Assembly (NCBI GenBank): GCA_021292105.1
Contig: CM037870.1
Coordinates: 46,580,576-46,644,575 of the forward strand
Origin: Anadara kagoshimensis
Taxonomy: Eukaryota > Mollusca > Bivalvia > Arcoida > Arcidae
Direction of reading: 5' to 3'
Length of the DNA stretch: 64,000 nt
Shown: one piece after another, positions 47,343-61,100 of the stretch
How the letters are laid out: each line of letters begins with the position of its first letter
How positions within the stretch are numbered: position 1 is the first letter of the stretch
Program-made: the position numbers and the translations under genes
Notes under the pieces: model-generated
What the model was told of the DNA's origin: nothing
What the model saw: only the letters and a program-made list of their open reading frames with translations
Database searches by the model: none

Positions 47343-47548
47343 GTGGCCAGGTAGCTCAGTGGGTAGAGCCTCCCGCAAGTATTGGGAAAGTCCAAGATTG
47401 GAGTCACAGTTTGGCCACTTAAGTTTTTCCTTTCCTGTTTTTGGGGGCTCATCTGACCCTGGGAAGTGGCCACACAACAGGTTAGTCTCAGGGTTGAACC
47501 TGGTGGTTTCGGTTCAAGGGAGTTGAATAAAACAAAACAAAACAAAAG
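47343..47548 (+). mobile_element. tRNA-derived SINE with (AAAAC)n tail
   Basis: The head 47,343-47,418 begins GTGGCCAGGTAGCTCAGTGG and ends TTTGGCCAC. It can form acceptor-, D- (GCTC/GAGC) and anticodon-type stems, but the base before the would-be anticodon is A not T and the T-arm is decayed. The body ends in an ACAAA repeat at 47,527-47,548, a typical SINE tail. Confidence 0.75.
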
Positions 47549-47561
47549 GGAAGGAAGTAAT

Positions 47562-47662
47562 GTGGCCAGATAGCTCATTGGGTAGAAAATTCCACTAGTA
47601 TTGGGAAGGTCCCATGATAGAGTAACGGTTTGGCCACTGAATGGTTTCCCTTTCCTGTTACA
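47562..47662 (+). mobile_element. Second copy of the tRNA-derived SINE, truncated
   Basis: GTGGCCAGATAGCTCATTGG through TTTGGCCAC is again 76 nt long, followed by a short piece of the same body (TTTCCCTTTCCTGTT). It sits directly after the tail of the first copy. Confidence 0.7.
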
Positions 47663-48379
47663 TGCATATTACAGTGTCAACATTTTTCTCTATGCAGATA
47701 TTCTATGGTAGTCACATACAGGTGTTCATAGGAATTTGCTGTTATGACTAGCTTTAGACAGAATTATTTCTGTCATCAATGGCCCTTTTTATCGATGATA
47801 GGTCTAGACTCATGTAAAATTTGACTTTATTGGGTTTTCTATCACATTTCAATATCACACAGTCTCCCTTTCATAAAAATTTTGCAAAATCACCCTAGTT
47901 CATGGAAGATTATAAAAGCCAATATACTTTTTACTATATGTCATAATGACTATTAAGGTGCTAGTATATTGACCAACCATGTCGAAAAAACTTTTCGTGT
48001 GTGGTCACATGCTGTTTACATGACACTTGACATTTTTCATAGGTCAAAATGATGCTTTGGAATATCGTGCCATTTCAACAAAAAGGACATGTCAACGCGT
48101 TTTCAATTCAAACCCTTACAGTACAATTATGAAAAAACACGTATATCGATGAAATAAATAGTGGAAAACTTTAAGAATTTCAGTATAACATTTGAAATGT
48201 CACTGAAGATCGGGCTGATCTTGAATGACTTGATGAAACTTAGCCGGGGACATTAAATATTTTGTACTCAGAATCTAGTAACTTTCTCAAGAATGAGTGA
48301 AATAGAAACTTCCTATTACTTAAAGCATTTCTGCATAAACAGTTGAATATATATGGCCCATCTGTTTCATATTAAGCTC
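47663..48379. other. No recognised feature
   Basis: No coding similarity or repeat seen. Confidence 0.4.
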
Positions 48380-48384
48380 AACTT

Positions 48385-48520
48385 TCAGCGTGGTATGTTC
48401 CATAGCTACATTGCCGGGCGCCATATTGTTTATTGGCGATCGGTAAAACTCGGACTTTTCCGCTCAAAACGGATATTTCCGAGCTTTACCGAATCGAGGA
48501 ATCTTCGCGAACCATTACTA
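48385..48520 (-). promoter_or_regulatory. CpG-containing block, possible UBXN10 promoter or 5' exon
   Basis: This stretch has clustered CpGs (CCGGGCGCC, GGCGATCGG, TTCGCG) in otherwise CpG-poor DNA. Read on the minus strand it contains CAATATGGCGCCCGG, which resembles a YY1 initiator-type element (AANATGGCG). It lies 1.7 kb upstream of the UBXN10 start codon on the same strand. It also holds an inverted pair GGTAAAACTCGGA/TCCGAGCTTTACC. Promoter function is inferred. Confidence 0.35.
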
Positions 48521-48559
48521 GTTCCCTCCATGAATAGGAGAACCAATTTATAGCCATAT

Positions 48560-49240
48560 GAAAAAAAAGTTGTTTTATTTTGTATTCCCTATATACATGA
48601 ACTAATTTTACCTTGAAAATAAAAGAATCATTATGGCTAATTACTCATCTGGGATAATTTGTTAGATCCACATCTTATTCTTGTTTTCTACTTGTGCATC
48701 ATGATTCTTTATTTCAGTATACAATAAAAGTGAGTGTGTAGGCATTTCAGCTCTACTGGGAATGTGTAAGTGTAACTTCTTAACATCATGACCAGTGCCT
48801 GTGTCCAAAGCCCAGAGTTTTACAAACTGTTTCCAATATGCATGTGTTATCATATGCTTTGTTCTTGGAGACTCTTGTTTCATAATATTTTATTTAGATC
48901 CTTCGAATTAGTTTCATACACATCATAATGTTTTATACTAGTGTGTAGACGTGTTTTATTTTTATGGACAAGACATTAAACACTGAATTTTTACAGCATC
49001 AACATTGTGATATATCATTTGGAAAACATTTCATGTAAATCATCACCATGTTGCGATCTATAAATATATTGATGATGGAATACTTAATTTGAAGTTTTTG
49101 GAATTCATGAATTCTTGAACAGAAGTAAAAACACTCATATTAATAAGTAAAGTTGCAGAATTATATACACATCTTGATATGATGTACAAAATGCACTATG
49201 TATAAGAAGTATTGATTAATTGGTTCTTATTTGTCACTAA
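48560..49240. other. No recognised feature
   Basis: A+T-rich sequence with chance-length open frames only. Confidence 0.4.
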
Positions 49241-49424
49241 ATGGGGTTCGCCGCTGTACCACATACCTCTAAAGTTTGTGCTGAGCTACTATTCCTATTG
49301 AATATGGAATCATGTGTTTTCACGTAAAAACAATGTTTCTGGAATTTTACTGCTTCAGTGTTTCCAAAATGTTCCGCACAAACTTTAAGTGGTGTTAATC
49401 ACCTAGTACAGAGGCGAACCCCAT
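49241..49424. mobile_element. Short inverted-repeat element (184 bp)
   Basis: The ends ATGGGGTTCGCC and GGCGAACCCCAT are perfect inverted repeats. Partial complementarity continues inward (CTGTAC/GTACAG, AAAGTTTGTGC/GCACAAACTTT). It is non-coding. Confidence 0.75.
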
Positions 49425-49708
49425 TGTCATAACAGAAAAGGTTTCAACAGAAACTTAAAACACTGCACGTTTATTTTGTAGGTGTTGGTGTATACTCTTC
49501 AATGTTCTGTCTCTTCCTCACATGATAAAAATACAAAGCGACAAAGTTTTTCATAAATATTAATTTATTTCAGCCATTAATATTAATTTAACATACATCA
49601 GTAACAATATCCGACATATTATGTAGCTCAGCATGAACTAAAAACGGCAACATATTACAAATCATGGCTATCTGAATCAAAATCACAGGCAGTATACAGC
49701 TGAAACAT

Positions 49709-49770
49709 TCTTAACAGAAATTCTAATCATAGATGAAGTATAACAGAAATTCTAATCATGGATGAAGCAT
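49709..49770 (+). repeat. Two-copy tandem repeat, about 30 bp
   Basis: AACAGAAATTCTAATCAT followed by (A/G)GATGAAG occurs twice in succession. Confidence 0.8.
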
Positions 49771-50588
49771 AAATCTATTTCAAGTTCAGGGCACAGCTCA
49801 TTTCAGGCTGAAAAGAACTTATAGTAATAATAAACAGCTGAATTGTGTAAATATTTAGGGGCCCAGACTTATTTTTAGAAGTCATGGGCTACTAGGACCC
49901 TGCTAATCTTTGTCTCAAGTCAAAGATCTAGGCATTTTCCAGAAAGTGACTAAACAAGTTGTTATAGAAAAGAAATAGAATCTAGAAATAATAACTTTGA
50001 CCTTAAAAAAAATAAGAAAAAATTTGCATTTATTGAATTTAATTCAATATAATACCTTTCACATTTTATTTTATACTGATATCCAGTTATGATACAGTTA
50101 CACATACATGTAATAAAAAAAGCCAACTTTTTACAATGGTAAGTTTGGCTTGATTTTTCATAAACTGTTTTAAGATTAAAAACCAGTTTTTGGGGGGAGT
50201 CTATATTCTATATATATATAGACAACAATTATTAATATACAATGGCTTTGTTATCATTAGAGTATTCTGCTAATGCAGACATTTTAAACAAATATAACCT
50301 GATACACTTAATACTGTGGAACAAACAAAAATCAGGTTAAATTCTAAAGAGGGGGCACTAACTTATTAATCCCCTCAAATCTGTCCCATATGATGTTGTT
50401 TGCTGTTCCATAAATTACTTATTTGCTAAATTCTTTGGTATGAATGTACTATGTACTGTGTAACTCGACTTTTTGCACTTTATTTTCTCGATATTATAAT
50501 GATGTAATGATGAATTATGAAAATAAAACTATTTGAAAATGAAATTTTACATACTAATGGACAACAGGTAATATCATAATGAACATGA
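49771..50588. other. No recognised feature
   Basis: No coding similarity seen; a TA-rich stretch lies near 50,208-50,222. Confidence 0.4.
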
Positions 50589-50832
50589 ATTCAACTAGAG
50601 CTGTCTCTTGAGAACCAAATATGCCCTTAATGTTTTCCTGTGGCCTTGACCTTTTTTATATAACCTTGGTTTAAGGTTATGACATGCCTTTGGACCATGA
50701 AGATTATTCATGTGAAGTTTTGTGACAATCGTCCAATCAATTATGAGATATTGCCCAGACACGATTTAACACAGACAGATGGACAGACAGACATGTACCC
50801 CCTCAAACTAGTTTGCAGGGATATAATAAAAT
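50589..50832 (+). mobile_element. SINE-like repeat, copy 1 (GACAGACA tail)
   Basis: It holds GCTGTCTCTTGAGAACCAAA, CCTTGACC, AAGGTTATGACATGCC, TTTGGACCATGAAGATTA and a GACAGACAGACA microsatellite, then AACTAGTTTGCAGGG. A second copy in ABCF3 intron 9 (57,172-58,345) shows the same blocks in the same order. Confidence 0.65.
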
Positions 50833-50935
50833 TTCATTCCTGAAAACGCCACATAATTAGCTGTAACATGTATATTAAAAGTAGTATACAGTATATAATC
50901 ACATGATATGTTAATATCAGTAATGTGTAGTAAAT

Positions 50936-51055
50936 CCTGCTATAGTGACCACCTCTATACATAAAGACCACCTGACCTGCTATAGTGACCACCTCTATAC
51001 ATAAAGACCACCTGACCTGCTATAGTGACCACCTCTATACATAAAGACCACCTGA
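50936..51055 (+). repeat. Three perfect tandem copies of a 40-bp unit
   Basis: The unit (starting CCTGCTATAGTGACCACCTC) repeats at 50,936, 50,976 and 51,016 without a mismatch. Confidence 0.95.
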
Positions 51056-52120
51056 CCATTAAGCTCAGTGTTTCAGGGTCTTAAATCTTCAAAATTTTAA
51101 CGAAAAGGAACCTCTATATTAAGACAACTTGTCTTTAGTCCTTATTTCTTAGGTTCTCTGGGAAGTCTTTATATACATGTAGAGGTTTCATTGTATTTCT
51201 AAATCATGTGACAAAATGTGGAAAGGTAATGTACTATGAACAATGTCATATTTGAAGTTTATAAATATCTTAATATTGCAACTAGATGCGATAAAATAGT
51301 TCTTTTAAAAAATACTTGCTTCAATGTAGGCAAATGACAGTAAATAACTTCAATCATCATAAGAATGTATTATTTTCAATATGAAAATAATTTTTTCATT
51401 AAAACATTAGAATTTTATGTCTCAATCTAACTTTAATAATAAGTTTTTTTTTGATGAACAAGCATAACAATTATATCATGTTCAATAATTACTGTGACAG
51501 ATTTGCCATGCACCAACCTTAAAGATCTTACAATACTGCTGATTGCAATATAAAGCATACCCTGTGCACTTTTTTAGAAATAACAGCATTTTCACTACCC
51601 ATGGAGTAAGTTGTTAATGTTTTCTCATATTATGCAAAATACTTTCTTCAATCCATATATTCATACTAAAAAGTGGAGCCTATCTGGTACATGGAGTTCA
51701 AGACAGAGAAATCTACATGTAGAAGATATTTTGATGCTCTTTTCTTAAAGTGCATGGAAACATGAGACAGAAAACAATCATACCATTACATAATTTTGAT
51801 ATGAAAATTGTATTTTATTACAACCAGCTAATCTTCAAAAACAAGAGTTATAAGAAAAACAGAACAGCTTGCCTGCACATAAAAAAACATTGCACAGTGA
51901 TATTTCCGCTAACAGAAGTATAACTTAAGGTCTTCTGTACTTAAAAGGGGGATTAAAACATCTAAATACCCTATCATGGCAATATTTTCCATAAATATAA
52001 GATAAAACTAAAACAATTTGAACAGTCAGCCCTGAGTCTTCCTTGTAAATCTGAACAAAAATAAATTAAAAATTCGGCCAGCAAGAAAAAAACAAAATTC
52101 TGACTAGATTGTGTTTATCA
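51056..52120. other. Intergenic sequence and ABCF3 3' UTR
   Basis: Nothing coding is seen. The right part is probably the ABCF3 3' UTR. A minus-strand AATAAA lies at 51,819-51,814, about 300 nt after the stop, and is a reasonable poly(A) signal, though such hexamers are common in A+T-rich DNA. Confidence 0.4.
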
Positions 52121-55100
52121 TTATAATCCACTAGCATCAAGTTCTGTTTCTACAATACGTCGATACTCATCAAATCCACCATCTAATGTCTCTACGGTAT
52201 TGTTTCTTACTACCCATAATTCTTTACATATCAATCGTATAAGACGTTCGTCGTGAGAAACCAGAACAACACCACCCTGAAAAAGTAAAAATATTAATTT
52301 AATTTAATTTTATCTTGGCCTTTACCACAATTATCACTTAGAGGTAGGTACTCGAGACTCTGGCCATAGGTATCCACTGAGGTGTAGATGGTTGGAGCCT
52401 TAACCAAAGGTTTCCATTCAGTGATAACTAGTTGGGACTTTCACCGTAGGTCTCCATTTAGTGGCAAGTGGTTTGGACTTTCAACACAAGTCTTGATTTA
52501 GTGGCAAATGGTTTGAACTTAAGCCTAAGTTCTCTAATTTTTGGTAGGCGCTGTGGTTTTACCATAGGTCTCCATTTAGTAGTTGGAGCCTTGAACAAAA
52601 TAAGCTGTAGGCAGGTGTTATCTCAGGCATGTCTGTTTACTTGCTTGCTTTATTGAATGAATGGGGATTTGCAATGTTTGTTAGTTTTTTTTCAATTTTC
52701 ATGTTCATGTTCATTTCAGCTAGAAGCTATGCCTATGTAATAATGCAATTAAGGTTATGAGCCATGAGGACTCTTTTTTTTGTGTCACACATAATATGAC
52801 ATCAAATGTTTGTTAACCATCTCAACTTGCAAATATTTTGTATGAAGCATACAGTGTGATATTAATTGATATAATTACCTGGAATTTCAATATAGCTTTC
52901 CCCAAGGCCTCTATAGTTTCCATATCTAAATGATTTGTAGGTTCATCAAGAACAAAAAAATTTGGACTGAAAAAGAAAGAAAACCCAATATTATTTACAG
53001 GAAGTACATGCAATGAGCCTAGGAAAAATAATTTTGTGTTTCTGTTTACATATCTAATAGGTAAACTATATTCATTATTACATTATAGCCACATTTTACA
53101 AAACTATATTTCTTTCAAATTTCTTTTAAATAAACTTAATCAAATTATTTGCATTAAAATTTGTGCTCCCTAAAATTAATACATTTACAGTATTTTGATA
53201 AATAATCATCAAAAGAACAGCATACATTGTACATGAAGATCGCCTACAAATTAAATCCAATGAAAACCAACATAATGTTTATTCCTGACTTTGTGCAGGG
53301 AGATAAAAATTATGATATATGTAGCTAAATGTGTACATTTTACAATTGCAATATCTTTGCTTCAATAAAGTATTTGACATCGAGTATACTTTGCAACTTC
53401 ATAAGAGACATTGCTCCACACACTGAAGTGATGACGTAAGATGTTAAATGCTCTAATTGACTAACAGGAGCCGACCCATTTTTATGAGAAGGTGCACCAA
53501 CAGCACACTTCAAAATTGTTTTCAAATTAAAATGGAAAATAAGAGATGGCAATAAAATAAATTTTATAAATATTGTAAATATAAGAAATAAGATAAATTT
53601 CCAATGTCTTTGCAATGTATAATAGGCTGTCTTAAATTTTTGCACAAAAGGCTTTGGAAAATTACCTTATTTCTTAAATAATTTAGAAGATTTAATGTGA
53701 CTTACTTCTGCATGTCCATCACAGCAAATGCTACTCTGCTTTTCTGACCCCCAGATAAACTGGACACAGGTCTAAGTGCTAACTCTCCACTTATACCAAA
53801 CTGACCAAGTTTACCTCTGTAGAATTCTGATGTTTTACCTGTAAAATGTTCAAATTCCTGTTATCAATAACAGTTACAGTACAGTTGATTGAATAGTGCT
53901 CAATAGGCAGTAAATAAAGATTATATGGTTGACAAGGGTGATCCGAGGCCTGAAAGTGGAAAATGGAGTAGTGACTTTATTCATTCGTGAAATATATATT
54001 GCGATTAACAAAGAAAAAATGTATTTATCATGGTTTCTAATTATGGTAATTGTTCTTCTATCCTGATGTGATAAATTCATACTGGTCACATGACAAGACT
54101 TACAGAATCAGTCACTCTACAACTGACGTGTCCCCGGCCATGGTTCTTATTTTCCAACACTTGCCATTATCTTGGTACCAAGGAAGCGTCACGGCAACTA
54201 ATGATGTACTAGTGTCAGTGAATATTACATCACATTCTTAATTTCATGATTTTTTTATTGAAAAGATGATAACAAAATTGATTTGTCATTTTAATAAATG
54301 TGATGTTACCTGGATATCTCTGTGCGAATAATTCCACTGGTGATAAATTCATATCTAGCTGATCTACGTGATGCTGACTAAAATATCCTATACATAAGTT
54401 TCTGTGACCTATTCTAATGCCTTTGACTGGTTCAAGTTCACCTAATAGAATTTTTAACAATGTTGTTTTACCAGCACCATTTTCTCCAACCTAGAGGAAA
54501 ATAATAAATGTAAATATTTTAACACTGTGAAATCATCAATATCAATGCAGAACTGAAATTTCCTTTCATATTTTGTTCTTTTCTTTTAAAAACTGTAGAG
54601 TTCCTCATAAAAAAAAGTTGTTTGAAAAGAACTTTCTGAACTTCCATTTTTAGAATGAATTTGGATTTTTCAGATAACATTCAGAAAACAGCTAAAAGTG
54701 TTCAGAAAAAAAATATCAAAATACAAACAAATGTTCAGATAACATTTATTTCTTATGTAAGAAAAATGAAGAATGAGTTCAGAGTATTCAGACAAAATTC
54801 ATGAATTTTTCTTTCACGGGGGATGCATCTTCCATAAAACAAGTAAGAAGTATGTTTGTATATTTGCTTTAAAACTTGCTGTATCAATGTCACAAACACA
54901 AATTTAATACAAGCAAATCTTATTTAAATGGTTGTGTTCTCAATCATTTATTCTGCCATTTACAATTCAAATCAACAAAATATAAATTTTACTTACTATA
55001 CATATACGAGAATCTGCCTGTGCATTAACACATATCTTTTTAAATATAGGAGATTCTTTTGTGTAGTGAAAGTTTAAATCATCTAACTGCAGTACAGACC

Positions 55101-58100
55101 CTTGTAATTTCTCACATTCTGTGAATCTAATGAAAAAAAAATGCAAATTTAAAATACAGGCAATTTGTGATACTATATTTTTGCATTCATGCAATATTAA
55201 ATGTGGTCCATTAAGGCCTGAAAAAATGGGGTCATTTTGGCAAAATAGGGGATCAATTACTCCATGACCTCTTTTAAATATATCCAACATAAGGTTCATA
55301 TATACATAAATCAATATCAAATATATTGTGAAGATTGTAATATCTGTGGAAGCGAAATGTGACAAAAATACATTTCAGATAATCAAACTATAGATTTTTT
55401 AGACTTTATGCCAAGGTAGATTTTAAGCTTAATAAATTTTTCTTAAAAAATAAATAAAAAATCTATTAAAAATAATGGCATTGCATGTGTTTTAATTATG
55501 CAGAAATCCAATTCAGTTAGAAACATTCTAAGCATCTTGAAATCAAATGTATTGACAGCAAATGATTACAAAAAGCAAATCAATACATATTTTATAAACT
55601 TGAATATCACTGTTGTAGGGATAGATGATATCTTATGTAGGTAATAAATGATTACTTACCTTAAAACAACATTTGTTTCTTTTTCTACAGGTTTCAATTC
55701 TGGCCTAAATAATAAATGTAAAACAATTTTAAATATTTTTACATGCCCCAACCTTAAGTTTGAATTTTAAGGAAGATTTAATCATTTAAACAGTTAAACA
55801 AAAAACATTCAACACATGGTTTCAACACTTAAGATCATACTTGGGTATTACATAAGCTCTTCAATAGGCAAACTCCTTTACAGAAATTCCAAATCCAAAT
55901 TTTTTCCTACTAGTATAATTTTGCCTGTTCGAAACAATAAGGTTGAATTGAGTGGAGTGGAGTTATCCTATTTTGAGTCCAAAATTTACTTACTTATATG
56001 GAGGTGATCAGTTATTGGATGGAAACTAAAGTGTCTGGGAAAACACCTGACCTTCAGCAAGTAAATTGACAAACTTTCTTGCACTATGATCTACACAAAT
56101 GGATTTAAACGTAGACAGTGAAAAGCACTGTGATCAATAACATGTGTTTAGACTTCTAAGACACTGAAATCCCAAATAAGGTTAGAGTAAATGATGTATA
56201 CTTACAATTTTTCAAGTAATTTGATTTTACTCTGTACTAAAGATGCTCGTTTGGCATTATATCTAAATTTGTCTATAAACTCCTGAATAAACAAAATAAA
56301 ATTAAACCAATGAAAAAAATACAAACATATTTGTATAACCATTTTATCCCTTTTCTCTTATGTGCAATGTAAAAAAAGGTTTTATTTACAGTCAATCAAA
56401 TATCAATATTTCACAGTTTTTCTTAACGAATATAAAGATATTTTTGTACCTTCTTGATAAGACATGAATTGATAAAAAAAATGTAGCATACTAACTGGCA
56501 TTTTGTTCAAAGAACAGTAAATAATTGTGGAAGAATTTGTGGTTTAAATACGAGCAAAGATTAGTTTTGTTATAATAGACAATATGGACTTTAATGTTAA
56601 TACACTGCCCTGCATAAATTGTCATACATGTTTAAAACTGGTCCTTTCATAACAGACTCAAAATCTTTACAAAATTAAATTGTTGAATTGTCATTACATT
56701 AAAGGTGAATGTTTTCCAGCTAAAATAGCGTTTTTATCTTGAAAATGTAATTTCCCTAAATGCATATATTTTTCCCCAAAATTTCTGAAAATATCAAGAA
56801 AATTGATTTTCAAGAAAAACAACTTTATTACATACATTTAGATCATAAAGTTAAGATATCACTTTCAAATACAGGAATAACTTCAATATTTCAATTCTGT
56901 GAACAAAACTAGATATGATGATTATAATGTAAACCAATGGCAAATATAAATTGTAAAGTTATTTATGGAGGGCAGTGTAGTTACAAAAATAAGCATAATG
57001 TCATAAATATGATTCTAATTTACATGTAGTGTACTCCATTGATTCATGACAAGTCAAGTTTGGCGCCTAATTTAAACATAAGAAAGATATAGGTCCAAAC
57101 AACCACTTAATTAAAACTCTGTGCCCTTGAACAGATTCATTTTGATAAGATACATAAATTGTGAAAACTAGAACTGTCTCTTGAGAGCCAAATATCCTGC
57201 TCTAAACATCTATAATGGTTTAATGATTACCTGCGACCTTGATCTTTCTGATATGACTTTGGTTCAAGGTCATGATACACATTTGGACCATGAAGATTAA
57301 TCATGTGAAGATTTATGGCAGTCGTCCAAAGCAATTACGAGATACAGGGCTCCAAGTAGCGAGTAAATTACTCGCATATGCGACTAAAAATCAGATATGG
57401 CTAGTAAATTTCTGATGCACTCGCCAAACGGCGATCAATAAATACAGAGGCTGCGACCGAAAATTTATTTTTTGTACTGAAAAGATTGTTTTATAACCAG
57501 GAGATGATCATGTAAACATCGTTTTTAGCCAAAAGATGATCATGTAAACAATGTAATTTGGTACACCTCGGCTGCTAGTGTTGTATACAGTTTGTTTATA
57601 GCCCCTGCTCATATACACAGGAACCCCGTCTGTGTTATGCAGGTCACACAAACGCTTGTAACTTATGATAATCCTTGCTAATATACAAACGTACAACGGA
57701 TTGCACATTGCTATAGAAAACAACATGGCCCAAACGAGCCAGCAGGACATAAGGGAAATTGTCCTCATTCGGTTTCGGCACGCCATCCATTCCGAAATCA
57801 AAATGTGTTGCCGATAATGAACAACAAATGCCCACTGCCGCATCAAGCGAGCCAAAGTTTTTAGCAAAATGGTGTAATGAATTTTCTCGGTTGTATGTAT
57901 AGAATGCGCAATTGTTTTCAACAAAAATGAAGGTGGCCTACAAAGAATGGCCAGAAGACTTTGTTATGATCTGGATCTTGATGACAGTGATGATATGCGA
58001 CTTCCGCTGGCACACAGTTATTTGTCAAATTTTATTATGCTTTCAATTTGAATTAAAAGTTTTACAAATTCAGCTTTTTTGTATCATTGCATGATCACGG

Positions 58101-61100
58101 GGAACTTTTGTTTTGGCGACCAAAATATTTAACCCTGGCTAGTAAATTTTGGCCTTGGCTAGTAAAAATAAAACATGGTAGCCAGAAGGCTAGTGAAAAC
58201 CAAATCCTACTTGGAGCCCTGAGATATGGCCCAGACACTATTTTACATGGACAGACAAACAGAAAGACAGACAGACAGTTGGCTGAATGGACAGACAGAC
58301 ATACATGGTGATTTCAATATATTAACTAGTTTGTAGGGGTATATTAAAGAAGGCTGTCAAGTGTATTCTTTATTTCAAGTCAAAACATAAGTCACAAACA
58401 TGATAAATTGACAAAAACTGTGAAGGGGTTTGTATGATAAGAGCCAGCTTAATCTTATACTGTAAACCGCTTTATATTGGCGCATACTTATATTAGTGAT
58501 TGATGAATGGTAAACATATTAGTGCAGTTTAATTTTAACGTAATCAATTCCAGACTGAGCCATATAATATGTCTTTATATTACTGCAACTATGAACCAAA
58601 AAAAAAAAAAAATTTGGGAAGGGGTGCCAGTATTCGGCAAGTTACAAGAAAATAATATGTATTGAATGGTGTTTTAATTTGTTTGACTTTTACTGAGAGA
58701 AAATCTCGGTAAGTCACAAGCCAGACAATTGTGTGCAGGACGCTTGCATCTTAATTTAGCGCTCTCGTCGATTACACATTTTACTGAAAAAATATCTAAA
58801 TCAACAATGACCTATTTTGTTTTTTAAATTTATTCATTTAAATACCAACTGTTTGTATTTCAAATACAAATCTTTCGACACATTGTCAATGTAACCCCGA
58901 TAATAGCTGCTTAGATCATTAAAGGTCAATAATGAGAACTTATAGGATGTTGCAGACATCACAGAAAAAATAAACAATTCCTGCGTAATGGGTCTAATTT
59001 GTTGATATTAATTATTAATATTTTAATGATTGAAGTCAACTACTGTTCGGATGAACTGGTCTATTAAAATTAATTACCTGAAAATGAGACTTGTCACATT
59101 GTAAGGAACACTATGACCATTATCTTATCCGTTAATCCGCTTGTCGGTGGTCTGTCTACTGGGTCATAAATCATTAATTACTTATCATACGCGAGTTTAT
59201 TGATGGAAGCCATACCACTATTTTTTTCACCTGTGACTTCCTATTATTTGAAAACTGACTATGTAATTCAACGTACGTTCATACCTGTTCTAAGCACTGT
59301 ACAGTATCGATTTTGTTTGTAACTTATCGCCAATAGCGCTAAACTAAAAATGCCGCTAAAAAACAAGGTTTACAGTACATGTATATTTAACAAGTTTTTT
59401 GGTGTTATTTTTAGTATTTATGATACTAAAGGCCACTATATGGACAATTATAATGATATATAGTTACCTGTACATGTTCTCTGTACTGTTGTTGTGCTTC
59501 AAATTCTTTCTGTTGATTTTTTAATCTTTCATCTCTAGTTTTACTAAATTGTTCATAATTACCACGATAAGAGTCTACATTACGATTATGTATATGAAGA
59601 ATATCTGTAGCTATTGCATTTAAAAACTGTCTATCGTGAGAAACTACTAGTATTGTTTTTGGCCAGCTCTGTAATAAACAAAAATAAAATATATATAAAG
59701 TTTAATACAATAAGGTAAACATATGAATAACATAAATATCAATTAACTGTCTATAACATTGGGTCAAAATAGGTTTTCTTGGTAGTTCTTTCTAAGTTAA
59801 ATTGTTAAAAAACATATATTTTACTGACAGTCCATTCTGATTCCATCTTAAGAAATAGAAGTGCGTAAAAACATTTTCAATTTTCAAAATCTTGAACTTT
59901 TGGGTACTTATCTATCTACAGTATAAAGTACTTGTCACTAAAACAGAGTGTCTCAACTGTATATCTTGTCCATTAATTGTTTTACCAAAATTTGGACACA
60001 GATCCTCATTGATGCTCAAGCTGGACATGACATAAGCTCTTTGAACAGGTGATATTAGCATCCAGGTACAAGCTGGACATGAAAAGAGCCTTTTAAACAG
60101 GTGATATTAGCATCCAGGTACAAAATCTGATAAAACTGTCCATCCTTAAGACTATCAGATAATCTCTTCTGAACAGTGCAAAATAAAGAATTTAGTACAC
60201 CATGTGTATAAAGACTACCCTGGATACACCTGGGGCAAGCTCAACATACGGCAAAAGGACAGAGACAAATGGAGGATGCTTGTTGGTGCCTTATGTCTCA
60301 TTGGGGATGAAGAGGATAAGTAAGTAGTATAAAGACTACCTATGGAACCCATGAACTAAAAATATTATCTGGTGTTCTTTATATAGAGGGTTTATGTTTA
60401 AATATGGAGCAAAGATAACTGAAAACTGGTCAATGATCTTAATAGAAAAGTTATCTTTATATACAGGTGTCCCCTATAGTATGTTTCATTGTATATATTT
60501 CAATATCCGTTTAGACACATACCTGTAAATAATTTTCTAACCAAATAATGGCCTTCATATCCAACATGTTAGTGGGTTCTGAAATACAAAAATAATTGTA
60601 CAGAGAAAACATATACAAACTTGTTTTAGCAAAATTCATAATCAATTCAGACTTTTTACCACTTAATAAAAATATATACACTTAGACAAAATAAAATGTA
60701 TGCTTGTACAATGTTTACCACCTAGGTTCAAATCTCACTGAGGATGATTCTAGTGAGTGTTAGAAAGTCCATCAGTTCATTGGGAAGGTTGGTGGGTTTC
60801 TCTGGTAGTCTCAATTTCCTTCACCATTCCAGAACTGACAGATGCTCAATTTATTTCAGCAAGGGCTTTAATATATAATTTATTTTCAGCAAGGCTTTTA
60901 TACGCAATTTATACCATAGACTGAGTTTTATCTGGTAAATCTACCACCAGAAAATGTATGTTAATTTGACAGACTGAAAAAAATACATGTACTTACCATC
61001 AAGTAAAAGAAGATCTGGCCTGTAAAATAAAATAAATCAAAAATATTAATAATTTAATGAAAGTGTAAGAAAGTGGTTTTACTCTTGACAAGGAGTTCAA

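Noticed and set aside
47343-47418. Functional tRNA gene
   Set aside because: Position 33 is A instead of the invariant T and the T-arm does not pair; the SINE body and tail follow.
47208-47578. Two minus-strand open frames of about 88 codons
   Set aside because: They are the antisense of a tRNA-derived SINE.
57508-57924. 138-codon minus-strand open frame in the hAT-like element
   Set aside because: No transposase motif, and overlapping frames of similar length suggest chance.
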